NCBI GenBank assembly: GCA_007694115.1
Contig: RECJ01000102.1
Location: 1 to 64,000 of the forward strand
Direction of reading: 5' to 3'
Length of the DNA: 64,000 nucleotides
From: Leptolyngbya sp. DLM2.Bin27
GTDB lineage: Bacteria; Cyanobacteriota; Cyanobacteriia; Phormidesmidales; Phormidesmidaceae
Notes under the pieces: generated by a model
Database searches by the model: none
Told to the model about the DNA's origin: nothing
The model's input: the letters and a program-made list of their open reading frames with translations, nothing else
Shown: positions 51,186 through 60,859 of the stretch, in pieces
Layout: every line of letters starts with the position of its first letter
How positions within the stretch are numbered: position 1 is the stretch's first letter
Made by a program: the position numbers and the translations under genes

Positions 51186-54100
51186 GTGCACATTAAGCGC
51201 GTCGAACTGTCCCACTTTAAGTCGTTTGGGGGTACGACCCAGGTTCCACTACTGCCTGGGTTTACTGTCATATCTGGGCCAAACGGCTCCGGTAAATCCA
51301 ACATTTTAGATGCGCTGCTGTTTGGCCTCGGGTTGGCCAGCTCTAAGGGCATGCGGGCCGAGCGCCTGCCCGATCTGGTCAACCAAAATCAGATGAGCCG
51401 CCGCGCTACCTCTGAGGCCAGCGTCACCGTCACCTTTGACCTCAGCGATGTGCCCGCCGATCTGTTAATTGACGACGACGAGGGCAATAGTCTGGCGGCA
51501 GTCCCTGGGGTCGGGGCCAATGGGGCCGGGTCGAATGGCAGCTCCCCTACCCTATCGATCTCAGGGGCTGAGGCGGGTGCCGCCGACAACGTGGTGCGTC
51601 TGCCCCTAGGCCGCGAGTGGAGCGTCACCCGGCGGCTGCGGGTGACCAGCCAGGGCACCTACACCTCTAACTACTACATCAACGGCGAGCCCTGCACCCT
51701 CAGCCAGCTCCACGAGCAGCTGCAAAAGTTTCACGTCTACCCCGAGGGCTACAACGTGGTGCTCCAGGGAGACGTCACCAGCATTATTTCGATGAACTCC
51801 CGCGAGCGGCGAGCCATTATCGACGAGCTGGCCGGGGTGGCTGCCTTTGACCGCAAAATTGATCAGGCTCGGGGCAAACTTGAGGCCGTGCGCGACCACG
51901 AAGAGCGCTTTCGCATCGTTGAGCGCGAGCTGCAGACCCAGCTTGAGCGCCTGGCCCAAGACCGCCAAAAAGCCGAGAAGTACAAGCGTCTGAAAGAGAC
52001 CTTTCAAACCAAGGGCCAGTGGGAGTCGGTGCTGCTGTGGCAGAGCCAGCAGCGGGCGATCGCTGCCCTACACCAAACCCTAGAGCAGGGGGAGGCCAAG
52101 GCAACCCAGCTGGCGGCAATGATTACCGGAGGGCAGAGTGCGATCGCCGCCCTCGACGCCGAACTCGCCACCCTCAACGCCCACATTCGAGCCATGGGTG
52201 AAGACGAGCACCTGGCGCTGCAAGCCCAGGTCGCCACCCACGAGGCCGAGCTGCGCCAGCTCCAGCGCCAGGAGCAAGAAAACCGCACCGCCACCAATCA
52301 GGGGGCGGCCCAACGCCGCGATACCGAGATTGCCCAGCTCCAGCAGCAGCGAGAGTTAGAGCAGGTAGAGCAGTCGATTGCATCGCTCAGCCAGGGTGAA
52401 CTGGTGGCCCTGACCGAGGCCAAAGCCCAGGTGCAAAAAGCCTTAGAAGAACGGAGACAGGCCACCCTGGCGATCGCCTCTGCCTCCCAGACCAGCCTGC
52501 AACAGCAGACCCAGATCCGCCAGGCGATCGAGACTCTGCGCAGAGAGGTCGAGCCCCAGCGAACCGAGCAGATTCGCCTACAGGAGCGCCTGCGCCAGCT
52601 AGAGCAGCAGATCGCCGCCCTCACCGAGCAGAGTCGCACCCTGGGAGACACCCCTGCGGAGTCTGAGGACTCTAGCCTGGCCCAGCGCCTAGCCGCCGCT
52701 GAGGCCGAAATCCAGCAGATTGCCGCCCAGATTGCCGCCGCCGAGGCCGAGATCTCGGTACAGCGCGACACCCAAACCCGCCTGCTCAAAGAGCAGCGCG
52801 ACAAACAGCGCGAGCTCGACAAGCTCGAAGCCCAAACCCAGGCCATGCAAGAGAGCCAGGGTACCCATGCCACCAAGCTGCTGCTTGACAGCGGCATCGC
52901 GGGCATTAGCGGGCTGGTGGCCCAGTTGGGCAGGGTTGACCCCAAGTTTCAGCTAGCCCTAGAGATTGCTGCCGGGGCGCGTCTGGGCTACCTAGTGGTG
53001 GAGAATGACCAGGTGGCGGCCAAGGGCATTGAATTTCTCAAGCAGCGGCGGGCCGGACGGGCCACCTTTTTGCCCCTAAACAAAATTCGCGCCCCCCGGT
53101 TTACCCCGGTGCCCGAATGGAAACGTCCCGATGGGTTTCTCGACTACGCCGTTAACCTGATCGACTGCGACCCCCGCTACCGCGATATTTTTGGCTACAC
53201 CTTTGGCAGTACCGTAGTCTTTGACAGTTTGGCCACCGCTCGGCAGTACCTGGGCGACTACCGCATTGTCACCCTAGAGGGTGAGGTGCTCGAAACCAGC
53301 GGCGCCATGACCGGGGGCAACATCTCTGCCCGCTCGGGCAGTCTGCACTTTGGCACCGTAGAACCGGCAGAGTCTACCGAAGCCCAGGCCCTGCGCCAGC
53401 GCTTGGGGGATATCGAGGTGATGCTGGAGCGCTGCGATCGCGACCTCAGCACCAGCTCCACCACCCTGCAAACCCTCAGTCAAAGCCTGATTGCCAAACG
53501 TCAGCAGTACCGCGAGCTACAACTGGCAGGCGAGCAGCAGCAGAGCCAGCGGCAGCAGCAGGCCCAGCAGCGCGCCCAGATTGAAACTCAGCTCACCCAG
53601 GGCCAGCAGGAGCTGGTCACCACCCAAACCCGCCTGCAAGAATTGGCCCATGCTCTGCCGGGACAGGAAGCGGAAATTGCCCGGCAGCAGCAGGCCCTCA
53701 GCGAGTTAGAGCAGTCCCAGGCCCACAGTGAGTGGCAGCAGGCCCAGGCCGCTGTGGGCGAGCTAGAGGCCCAGCTCAGCGATCGCCAGCAACAACTTCA
53801 GGCCGCAGAGCGTCGCCTACAAGATCTGCACAACCAACGCCAGCAGCTCGATCTGGCCCTCACCCAGGCCCAGCAAACCCTAGAGAGCCTGGCCCAGCAG
53901 CAGGGCGATCGCGACCAGCAGCTCACCCAGCTTCAGCAGCAGCAGGCCACCCTCAACCAGGAGGTTACCCAGCTGCGCCAGCAGATGGCCGTGCTTGACC
54001 AAACCCTCGCCGCCGAAAAAGCCGCTCGCGACGAGCTAGAGGGGCGACTGCGTACCCAGCGCACTCAAACCCAGCAGCAGGAGTGGGAACGGCAAAAGCT

Positions 54101-54872
54101 GCTCGAAACCCAGCAGGAGCGCCGTCAGCAGCTAGCCGAAGCTCAGGAACTACTAGCGACCCAGGCGGCAGATCTGCCCGACCCGCTGCCCGAAATTCCC
54201 CCCGAGACGGATCTGGAGGAGTTAAGGAAAGAGCTGCGATCGCTCCAGCGCCGCATGGAGGCCATGGAACCTGTCAACATGCTGGCCTTGGAAGAATACA
54301 ACCGCACCGAAGAGCGCCTGGGCGAACTCACCCAAAAACTCACCACCCTTGAAGAAGAGCGCACCGAGCTGCTGCTGCGCATCGAGACTTTCACCACCCT
54401 GCGCCGCCAGGCCTTTATGGAAGCCTATGAGGCTGTCAACCTCAACTTTCAGTCGATCTTTGCCGAGTTGTCTGACGGCGACGGCCACCTTCAGCTCGAA
54501 GATCCCGAAGACCCCTTCAACGGTGGCCTTAACCTGGTGGCCCACCCCAAGGGCAAACCCGTGCGACGGCTGGCCTCTATGTCTGGGGGCGAAAAATCTC
54601 TCACGGCGCTGAGCTTTATCTTTGCCCTCCAGCGCTACCGCCCCTCGCCCTTCTACGCCTTTGACGAGGTCGACATGTTCCTCGACGGGGCCAACGTAGA
54701 GCGCCTGTCGCGCATGATCAAGCACCAGACCCAGCAGGCCCAGTTTATCGTCGTCAGCCTGCGCCGCCCCATGATCGAAGCCGCCCAGCGCACCATCGGC
54801 GTCACCCAGGCTCGGGGGGCCTACACCCAGGTGCTCGGCATTGACCTAGAGGCCCAGAGCGCCACCCCATAA
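51186..54872 (+). CDS. smc: chromosome segregation protein SMC
   Basis: MHIKRVELSHFKSFGG, GPNGSGKSNILDAL, long coiled coils, hinge, MSGGEKSLTALSFIFA, FDEVDMFLDGANV. Confidence 0.97.
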   Translation: MHIKRVELSHFKSFGGTTQVPLLPGFTVISGPNGSGKSNILDALLFGLGLASSKGMRAERLPDLVNQNQMSRRATSEASVTVTFDLSDVPADLLIDDDEGNSLAAVPGVGANGAGSNGSSPTLSISGAEAGAADNVVRLPLGREWSVTRRLRVTSQGTYTSNYYINGEPCTLSQLHEQLQKFHVYPEGYNVVLQGDVTSIISMNSRERRAIIDELAGVAAFDRKIDQARGKLEAVRDHEERFRIVERELQTQLERLAQDRQKAEKYKRLKETFQTKGQWESVLLWQSQQRAIAALHQTLEQGEAKATQLAAMITGGQSAIAALDAELATLNAHIRAMGEDEHLALQAQVATHEAELRQLQRQEQENRTATNQGAAQRRDTEIAQLQQQRELEQVEQSIASLSQGELVALTEAKAQVQKALEERRQATLAIASASQTSLQQQTQIRQAIETLRREVEPQRTEQIRLQERLRQLEQQIAALTEQSRTLGDTPAESEDSSLAQRLAAAEAEIQQIAAQIAAAEAEISVQRDTQTRLLKEQRDKQRELDKLEAQTQAMQESQGTHATKLLLDSGIAGISGLVAQLGRVDPKFQLALEIAAGARLGYLVVENDQVAAKGIEFLKQRRAGRATFLPLNKIRAPRFTPVPEWKRPDGFLDYAVNLIDCDPRYRDIFGYTFGSTVVFDSLATARQYLGDYRIVTLEGEVLETSGAMTGGNISARSGSLHFGTVEPAESTEAQALRQRLGDIEVMLERCDRDLSTSSTTLQTLSQSLIAKRQQYRELQLAGEQQQSQRQQQAQQRAQIETQLTQGQQELVTTQTRLQELAHALPGQEAEIARQQQALSELEQSQAHSEWQQAQAAVGELEAQLSDRQQQLQAAERRLQDLHNQRQQLDLALTQAQQTLESLAQQQGDRDQQLTQLQQQQATLNQEVTQLRQQMAVLDQTLAAEKAARDELEGRLRTQRTQTQQQEWERQKLLETQQERRQQLAEAQELLATQAADLPDPLPEIPPETDLEELRKELRSLQRRMEAMEPVNMLALEEYNRTEERLGELTQKLTTLEEERTELLLRIETFTTLRRQAFMEAYEAVNLNFQSIFAELSDGDGHLQLEDPEDPFNGGLNLVAHPKGKPVRRLASMSGGEKSLTALSFIFALQRYRPSPFYAFDEVDMFLDGANVERLSRMIKHQTQQAQFIVVSLRRPMIEAAQRTIGVTQARGAYTQVLGIDLEAQSATP

Positions 54873-54926
54873 GCGCCCCAAAAAATAAGCGCCCCAAAAA
54901 CAGCCATCCCCCCTTCAAGTCACAGT

Positions 54927-55133
54927 CTATGGGCGAAACTTTTCGCGCAGCGACTTCAAGCTCGCTCCTGCGACATCAACTTGAATACTCGCTCCAGATT
55001 GATCGAGGTGCTGAAACTGTTGGTAAGCGTCAGCGGCACTGGCGTGAATCGAGCGCAGGCGCTCACCTTGGGCACGGATGTCGCAATAAATCCATCCCGT
55101 GCGCCATGGGCAGGCATAAATCCGAACTTCCAT
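54927..55133 (-). CDS. small hypothetical protein (68 aa)
   Basis: ORF track; between smc and PRC gene with no competing ORF on the other strand longer than 70 aa. Confidence 0.4.
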   Translation of the reverse strand: MEVRIYACPWRTGWIYCDIRAQGERLRSIHASAADAYQQFQHLDQSGASIQVDVAGASLKSLREKFRP

Positions 55134-55597
55134 GGGCCTAAATCACTCCGTTAGACAAATTAGCTCTAACAGATGAATCAGCGGCACTAGACAGCTTTAC
55201 AGATCAAACCTACTCTCAGCTCAAGAGATGGATGAATTCAGCTAGTTGAGCCAATATTTCGGCAACTATACCAAGTTCAGATACTGAGGTTTTTAAACAA
55301 TTGTGGCAGCCCCTGTGCACCCTGCGCCACCCTTTGATGCCGCAGCGAGCCAACGCTCTCATCTAGACAATATCCCCTGGTCAGATGCGGCTAAAACTGC
55401 CCCAGATAGCGAGAATATCGCGCCACTAATCTCTTGACCTGCGTCTGGTAGTTCGGTCTTCCCTCCTGTAAAATTAGACGATTCTAGCTAAGATAGCTAT
55501 TCAGGTTAAGTGCCGATTTACCTTGGGTAATGCGGCCTGCCCCCGGCCTGGCTATTTCCAGCGCTCTGTTGTCTCGGCCCACGAGATGGATTAAACA

Positions 55598-56521
55598 ATG
55601 ACCTTAGACAAGTATCGTCTCCGCTCTGACTTCTTAGGTACTCAAGTTATCACCCGCAACTCTGGCCAGCGGCTCGGGGTGGTGAGCCAAGTTTGGGTTG
55701 ATGTTGACCAGCGAGAAGTCGTGGCCATTGGCCTGCGGGAAAACATCATGTCTGGGCTGGTGTCGAGCATTCAGCAGGTCATGCCCTTGACCAGCATTCG
55801 TCAGATTGGCGACGTCATATTAGTCGATGACGAAGCCGTGCTCGAAGACGAGTTGGCCGTGGCTCCCTACAGCACCCTGGTCAACTGCGAAGTGATTACC
55901 GAAACGGGTGAGCCCCTAGGTCGGGTGCGCGGGTTTAAATTCGACGTCACCACCGGTCGGCTTGAAACGATTGTGATTGCCTCCTTTGGGCTGCCCCAGA
56001 TTCCTGACCAGGTGATTAGCACCTACGAGCTATCCATTGATGAAGTTGTCAGCAGTGGCCCCGATCGCCTGATCGTATTTGAAGGTGCCGAAGAAAAAAT
56101 GGTGCAGCTCAGCGTGGGTTTGCTAGAACGCCTGGGCATTGGCGGTGCTCCCTGGGATCGCAACGACGACAGCGAATACATCATGCCGGTGTCAACCGCC
56201 AACCAGCTGCCCTCTGGGGTACAGGTTCCCGCCGAGTTTAGCAAAGCTCGCCCTGCCACCACCGAAGAGCGCTGGAGTGACGATGACTGGGGTGAGCCCG
56301 AGCGCATCGAAGCCCCCTTCCAGGCCCAGCAGCCCGCCGAGCGCTACCAGGCCGCCACCATGGATGAGCCCAGCAGCTATCCAGCCTACGATGCCGATTT
56401 CCAAGATGTCACCGAAGATGTCTGGACGGAAGAAGACGAGGGCGAACCCTACGAGGCCAAGCCCCTGAATATTCCCCAAAAGAAGAAAGTCACCGAGTAC
56501 GAAGAAGAGCTGGACTATTGA
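55598..56521 (+). CDS. PRC-barrel domain protein (two barrels, acidic tail)
   Basis: SGQRLGVVSQVWVDVDQREVVAIGL and TGEPLGRVRGFKFDVTTGRLETIVIASFG. Confidence 0.85.
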   Translation: MTLDKYRLRSDFLGTQVITRNSGQRLGVVSQVWVDVDQREVVAIGLRENIMSGLVSSIQQVMPLTSIRQIGDVILVDDEAVLEDELAVAPYSTLVNCEVITETGEPLGRVRGFKFDVTTGRLETIVIASFGLPQIPDQVISTYELSIDEVVSSGPDRLIVFEGAEEKMVQLSVGLLERLGIGGAPWDRNDDSEYIMPVSTANQLPSGVQVPAEFSKARPATTEERWSDDDWGEPERIEAPFQAQQPAERYQAATMDEPSSYPAYDADFQDVTEDVWTEEDEGEPYEAKPLNIPQKKKVTEYEEELDY

Positions 56522-56537
56522 GATAGTTTTCGCCCCG

Positions 56538-57662
56538 TTACTGCCCCCCAGATGCCTTTTCCTGCAGCACATCATTCATCACTTCATCGACCCGGCTGAC
56601 CAAAAACATGAGTTTGTAGGGGCGGCCTAGCTCACGCTCCACAAATTGCTCTAGCAGTTGTACCTGCTTGGGGGTCACTGGTTCAGAAGCCCGCACGGTG
56701 AGGGCGATCTCAGGGGGAGTTGTCAGCCAGTTGGTGCTCATGTCCACCAGGCTGACCCGCTGAAAGGTGAGGGTGCGATCGAGCAAGGCGTTTCTGACGC
56801 TGGCTTCGAGCTGGTTTTGCTGGAGCAGCCGCAGGGTGCTAGCCCCCAAGGGCAGCACCAGCAAGGCCGTAAACATCAGAGTAATGCTGAGGGGTCGCCG
56901 GGCGCTGCGGGCCATCGAGTAGCCAAACAGCACAAAGGCCACCATACAGGCCAGGGTAATGCCAAACAGGTTGGTCATGTAGAGCAGCATGGCACCTAGG
57001 CTCAGGCTGAAATTGCCCTGGCCTAGCCACAGACCCACCACGCAAATCGGGGGCATGAGGGCAACTGCGATCGCAGTGCCTGCCACCGTACCCGCTACCT
57101 TAGGCTCGATCTTGGCGATCCCCGCCAGCGCCCCGGCCGTCACGGCAATACCCAGATCGAGCAGGGTCGGCTGGGTGCGGGCCATCACCTCGCTGCCAAA
57201 CTGGGCTAGGCCGGTCAATAACCCAATCAGCGCTGAGATGCTCACCGCCAGCAGCGACCCCACCCCCAACGACGACATGCTGGCGCGAATCAGCACCCGG
57301 TCAGCCTCTAAGATGCCAAAGGCCGCGCCGCGAATCGGCAGCATCAGCGGCGCAATCAGCATTGCCCCAATAATCACAGCGGCACTGTTGGAGAGCAACC
57401 CTAGGGTGGCGATGACGCAGGACCCCACAACCAGCACCAAATAGTGCCAGCTCAGCCGCGATTCTTCCAGCAGGTCTTGGCGCAGGCGGGTCAGGTCATC
57501 CGCCACCACCGTTCGCCGCAGCGGAGCGCGGATCGACTCCAGGCGAGCCGCTGCCCTGATCAGACCACCCCCCAGCCATAGCTGAGGAGGCCGACCGACT
57601 TGGTGAGCCAGCCGAGTCAGCTGTTTGACCCATCGCCGCAGTCCAAACTGATTAAAGTTCAT
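56538..57662 (-). CDS. DUF389 (TIGR00341-type) membrane protein
   Basis: SAAVIIGAMLIAPLMLPIRGAAFGI, LAGIAKIEPKVAGTVAGTAIAVALMPPICVVGLWLG. Confidence 0.9.
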   Translation of the reverse strand: MNFNQFGLRRWVKQLTRLAHQVGRPPQLWLGGGLIRAAARLESIRAPLRRTVVADDLTRLRQDLLEESRLSWHYLVLVVGSCVIATLGLLSNSAAVIIGAMLIAPLMLPIRGAAFGILEADRVLIRASMSSLGVGSLLAVSISALIGLLTGLAQFGSEVMARTQPTLLDLGIAVTAGALAGIAKIEPKVAGTVAGTAIAVALMPPICVVGLWLGQGNFSLSLGAMLLYMTNLFGITLACMVAFVLFGYSMARSARRPLSITLMFTALLVLPLGASTLRLLQQNQLEASVRNALLDRTLTFQRVSLVDMSTNWLTTPPEIALTVRASEPVTPKQVQLLEQFVERELGRPYKLMFLVSRVDEVMNDVLQEKASGGQ

Positions 57663-57693
57663 ACCTCAACTCCTGCTCGGCCTTAGAACATCG

Positions 57694-57750
57694 CCCATGA
57701 CCTTTATCACCCATGACCTTTATCACCCATGACCTTTATCACCCATGAAT
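57694..57750. repeat. 16-bp direct tandem repeat CCCATGACCTTTATCA, 3 full units plus partial
   Basis: Direct reading; abuts stop codon of pentapeptide gene. Confidence 0.97.
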
Positions 57751-58794
57751 AGTACCGTCGGGCATTGTAGTTCCGGTCAGGGTGACATTGACCACAGTAG
57801 TGCTGCTGATTTCGGCCCGCTCTAGAATGGCCTCGCTCAGATCAGCATCGGTGAGGTCTGCCCGGCCCAAATAGGCCTCAACCATAATAGCCTTGGTGAG
57901 AATCGAGCGGCACAGCGTCACCCGCGCCAGGTCAGCCCGACTAAAGCGAGCATTGGCCAGATCGCAGTCATTCATCTGGGCCAGGGCCAGCACGGCTTCG
58001 GTAAAGTCGGCTCCCTTGGCGCTGGTATTGTTCAAGTTGACCTGGCTCAGGTTGCTACGGGGAAAGCGGCAGTGGGTCAAATCAGCCGACTCTAGACAGC
58101 CGCCCGTCAGATCGACATCGCTCAGGTTGGCGTTGCACAACAGTGCCCCCTTCAGGTTGGCCCCTTTGAGGTTGGCGTCGCGCAGCACGGCTTCGCTCAG
58201 GTTGGCCCCGCTGAGATCGACGTAGGCCAGATCGGCCCCCGACAGGTTGGTGCCCCGCAGATCGGCCAAGTGCAGGTTAGCGCCACGCAGGTTGGTAGCG
58301 TATTTGCGGTTTTCTTGGCGCAGGTTGGCCCCGCGCAGGCAGGCTCCGGTGAGATTGGCCCCGCTGAGATCGGCGTTGCGCAGGTCGGCCCCGGTGAGGT
58401 TGGCATCGAGCAAATCGGCCAGGGTCATGTCGGCGCTGCGTAGATCGGCCCCTTGCAAACTAGCGCCGTGGAGGTCGGCATCGCGCAGTATCGCTGCCGA
58501 TAGGTCAGCCTGGTTGAGGTTGGCCCCGCCCAAACGCGCCCGCGACAAATTCGCCTGGCGAAACCGCACTCGGGTTAAGAATGCCAGCATCAAGTTGGCG
58601 TTCTCAAGATCGACCTGCACCATGTTGGCCCCAATCAGATCGGCTCCGGCCAGGTCAATGCCCACCAGAGTCTTACCCTTAAAATCCATATCGCCACGGG
58701 CATAGGCGTCGAGCAGTTCACGGGCATCCATATCGACAGGGGGCTTAGACAGATGGTCGGACGGAAGTGTGAGCCACAGCGGCGGGGCAATCAC
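57739..58794 (-). CDS. pentapeptide repeat protein
   Basis: Long A(D/N)LxxA series; start may be 58731 (MDARELLDAY). Confidence 0.92.
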   Translation of the reverse strand: MIAPPLWLTLPSDHLSKPPVDMDARELLDAYARGDMDFKGKTLVGIDLAGADLIGANMVQVDLENANLMLAFLTRVRFRQANLSRARLGGANLNQADLSAAILRDADLHGASLQGADLRSADMTLADLLDANLTGADLRNADLSGANLTGACLRGANLRQENRKYATNLRGANLHLADLRGTNLSGADLAYVDLSGANLSEAVLRDANLKGANLKGALLCNANLSDVDLTGGCLESADLTHCRFPRSNLSQVNLNNTSAKGADFTEAVLALAQMNDCDLANARFSRADLARVTLCRSILTKAIMVEAYLGRADLTDADLSEAILERAEISSTTVVNVTLTGTTMPDGTIHG

Positions 58795-60727
58795 TCGAGC
58801 TAGACGACTCAGTTGACAACTCAGAGGCGATTTCAGGATGGGTGAACTCAGACCCTACTGCGGTAGTCGCTAGGGGGGCCAGGGCTACATTGGGATCTTT
58901 GGGATAGTAGGCCCGCATCGCCTGGATGATGGTACTCGCCACCTGGCCACCGTCACCAACCTGGCTCAGGCAATGGGCAATTATGGTTAGCTTACTGTCT
59001 AAATCAGAGTAAGTGGGGCAATAGTCAAAGGTTTCCTGCAATAGGTCATCAAGGGTGCGGCGGCTGAGGCTCGCCCAGTCGTGGGTGGTGTAGCCAAAGG
59101 GGCCGTAGAGGCAGGAGTAGAGCAAAATTTTGGCCCGCAGCGGATTGGCGTACTGAATGATATCGCCCCGCAGGTCAAACAGAAAGCTGCGATCGCGCCG
59201 GGGAGCGCCATCTTCTGGATCGCTGCCCAGGGGAATAGAAAGGCTGCCCTGGAGGGTGGTCAAGTCAGCCCCCTGATCGGTTGGGGGGCTGGCCAGGCTA
59301 GTCAACGTGGTGTGGCCGCCCTCAGCGCTACCGCCCGAGGAGCTGGCAGGGCCAGAAGCAGGGCCAGAAGCAGGGCCAGAAGCAGGGCCAGAAGCAGGGC
59401 CAGCAGGGCCAGAAGCAGGATCAGAGGGATCGGCTAAGTCGGTCATCTCGCCTAGGGCCGTGGCCGCATCTTCAGCCTGGGCATCGGCTTGGCTTTGGTA
59501 GAGGGGCTGCATCCCCAACATAATTTGACTGGCCAGGCGAGTATACTGCTGGCGACGATTGAGATGCTTAATGATGCGCCCGAGGCGGTAGCGCAAGTCG
59601 CGGGGATGGGGGGCAATGGTGAGAATCTGCTGCACCAACCCTGGCAAATACAGCTGGTTGAGGCGGCTGGGGTCATTTTCCCAGCTGTTATAGCAGAGGC
59701 AGTAGATGAGCTTGCGCAGGCGCAGGGCCTCGGGACTTTGGTCAAATTGCTCGGTGATACTCCGGCAGCGCTCTTCCACAGAACGCATAGTCAGCCGCGT
59801 CAGCTCGTCGGTGACCTCGGGGTTTTGAAACAGCGATCGCCCATACCAGGGCTGAAGCTGCCGAATGACAATATTGGCCATCTCACGGTAGAGATCTTGC
59901 CGGTTGAGCCCGGCTACTACCTGCTGTAGCTGGTCTTCTAAATCACTCAGAGCCGGGTAGCGATCGCGCAGCGACAGCAGCAGCGACCTGAGATCAAACT
60001 GATCCAGTACAGTTGGATCGTTCTCCCAGGCCTTTTGATAGGTGGCAAATACCAGCTTTTTAATGCGCAGACTGTAGGGATTGGTGCTGAGGGCCTTGAC
60101 TGCGTTGGCCAACAACGCCTCGGTGGTCATGGGGAGGGTGCAGGTGTTTTCCTCTGACCCATGGGGGCCAGGCTCGGTGTCTTCGGGCTGGAGCGCCAGC
60201 TGGTAGGCCGGTACCGGTTCTTCAATATTTTTCAGGTGCAGCGGCCCTAAAAAAGTGGCATGCAGGTTGAGCCGCGCCTTGACCACATCGTAGATAGTGC
60301 GCGATACACACAGCCCCCTGGGTTTAGAGTAGGTCTGCAACCGGGCGGTAACATTCACCCCGTTACCCATCACGTCTTGTTCGCTGACTAAGATATCGCC
60401 TAGGTGAATGCCAATCCGGTGGTCGAGGTACTGATTGGGGTCTAACCCCTCAGCTAGGTCTACCAGCCGCCGCTGCATCTCTACACCACAGGAAACCGCC
60501 TCCACAGCGCTGAGAAAGTAAATCAGCAGGCCGTCGCCGGTCGACTTCAGCACGGTGCCGCCAAATTCTCGACAGGTATCGCCAATCAACGTCAGGTCAC
60601 GGTCGATCAGGCTGAGGGTGTGCTCTTCGTCTACCGACATGCGGGTGCTAAAGCCCACCGCATCGGTGATCATGATGGCGGCTAGCAGCCGTTGCCCCTG
60701 GGATAGGGATGACACTCGACGTTCCAT
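58745..60727 (-). CDS. adenylate/guanylate cyclase domain protein
   Basis: AAIMITDAVGFSTRMS, GGTVLKSTGDGLLIYF, HRIGIHLGDILV, MGNGVNVTARLQ. Confidence 0.9.
   Translation of the reverse strand: MERRVSSLSQGQRLLAAIMITDAVGFSTRMSVDEEHTLSLIDRDLTLIGDTCREFGGTVLKSTGDGLLIYFLSAVEAVSCGVEMQRRLVDLAEGLDPNQYLDHRIGIHLGDILVSEQDVMGNGVNVTARLQTYSKPRGLCVSRTIYDVVKARLNLHATFLGPLHLKNIEEPVPAYQLALQPEDTEPGPHGSEENTCTLPMTTEALLANAVKALSTNPYSLRIKKLVFATYQKAWENDPTVLDQFDLRSLLLSLRDRYPALSDLEDQLQQVVAGLNRQDLYREMANIVIRQLQPWYGRSLFQNPEVTDELTRLTMRSVEERCRSITEQFDQSPEALRLRKLIYCLCYNSWENDPSRLNQLYLPGLVQQILTIAPHPRDLRYRLGRIIKHLNRRQQYTRLASQIMLGMQPLYQSQADAQAEDAATALGEMTDLADPSDPASGPAGPASGPASGPASGPASGPASSSGGSAEGGHTTLTSLASPPTDQGADLTTLQGSLSIPLGSDPEDGAPRRDRSFLFDLRGDIIQYANPLRAKILLYSCLYGPFGYTTHDWASLSRRTLDDLLQETFDYCPTYSDLDSKLTIIAHCLSQVGDGGQVASTIIQAMRAYYPKDPNVALAPLATTAVGSEFTHPEIASELSTESSSSSDCPAAVAHTSVRPSV
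59349..59417. repeat. 12-bp tandem repeat GGGCCAGAAGCA (about 6 units, one shortened), in frame
   Basis: Encodes (ASGP)n in cyclase gene. Confidence 0.97.
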
Positions 60728-60859
60728 GACGACTCGCGATAGTGCACAGCAGATACCGGTAGCCTACCGGCACGGGGGCAATACGTGGGTAGCTTATAGC
60801 TTATATATTGCCCAACTGACGCCCTCGATGAGCCATACAGGAGCCAAAAACAGACCTGT

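Noticed and set aside
57694-57750. Possible CRISPR or cis iteron array
   Set aside because: Contiguous 16-bp units without spacers, no cas or rep genes nearby
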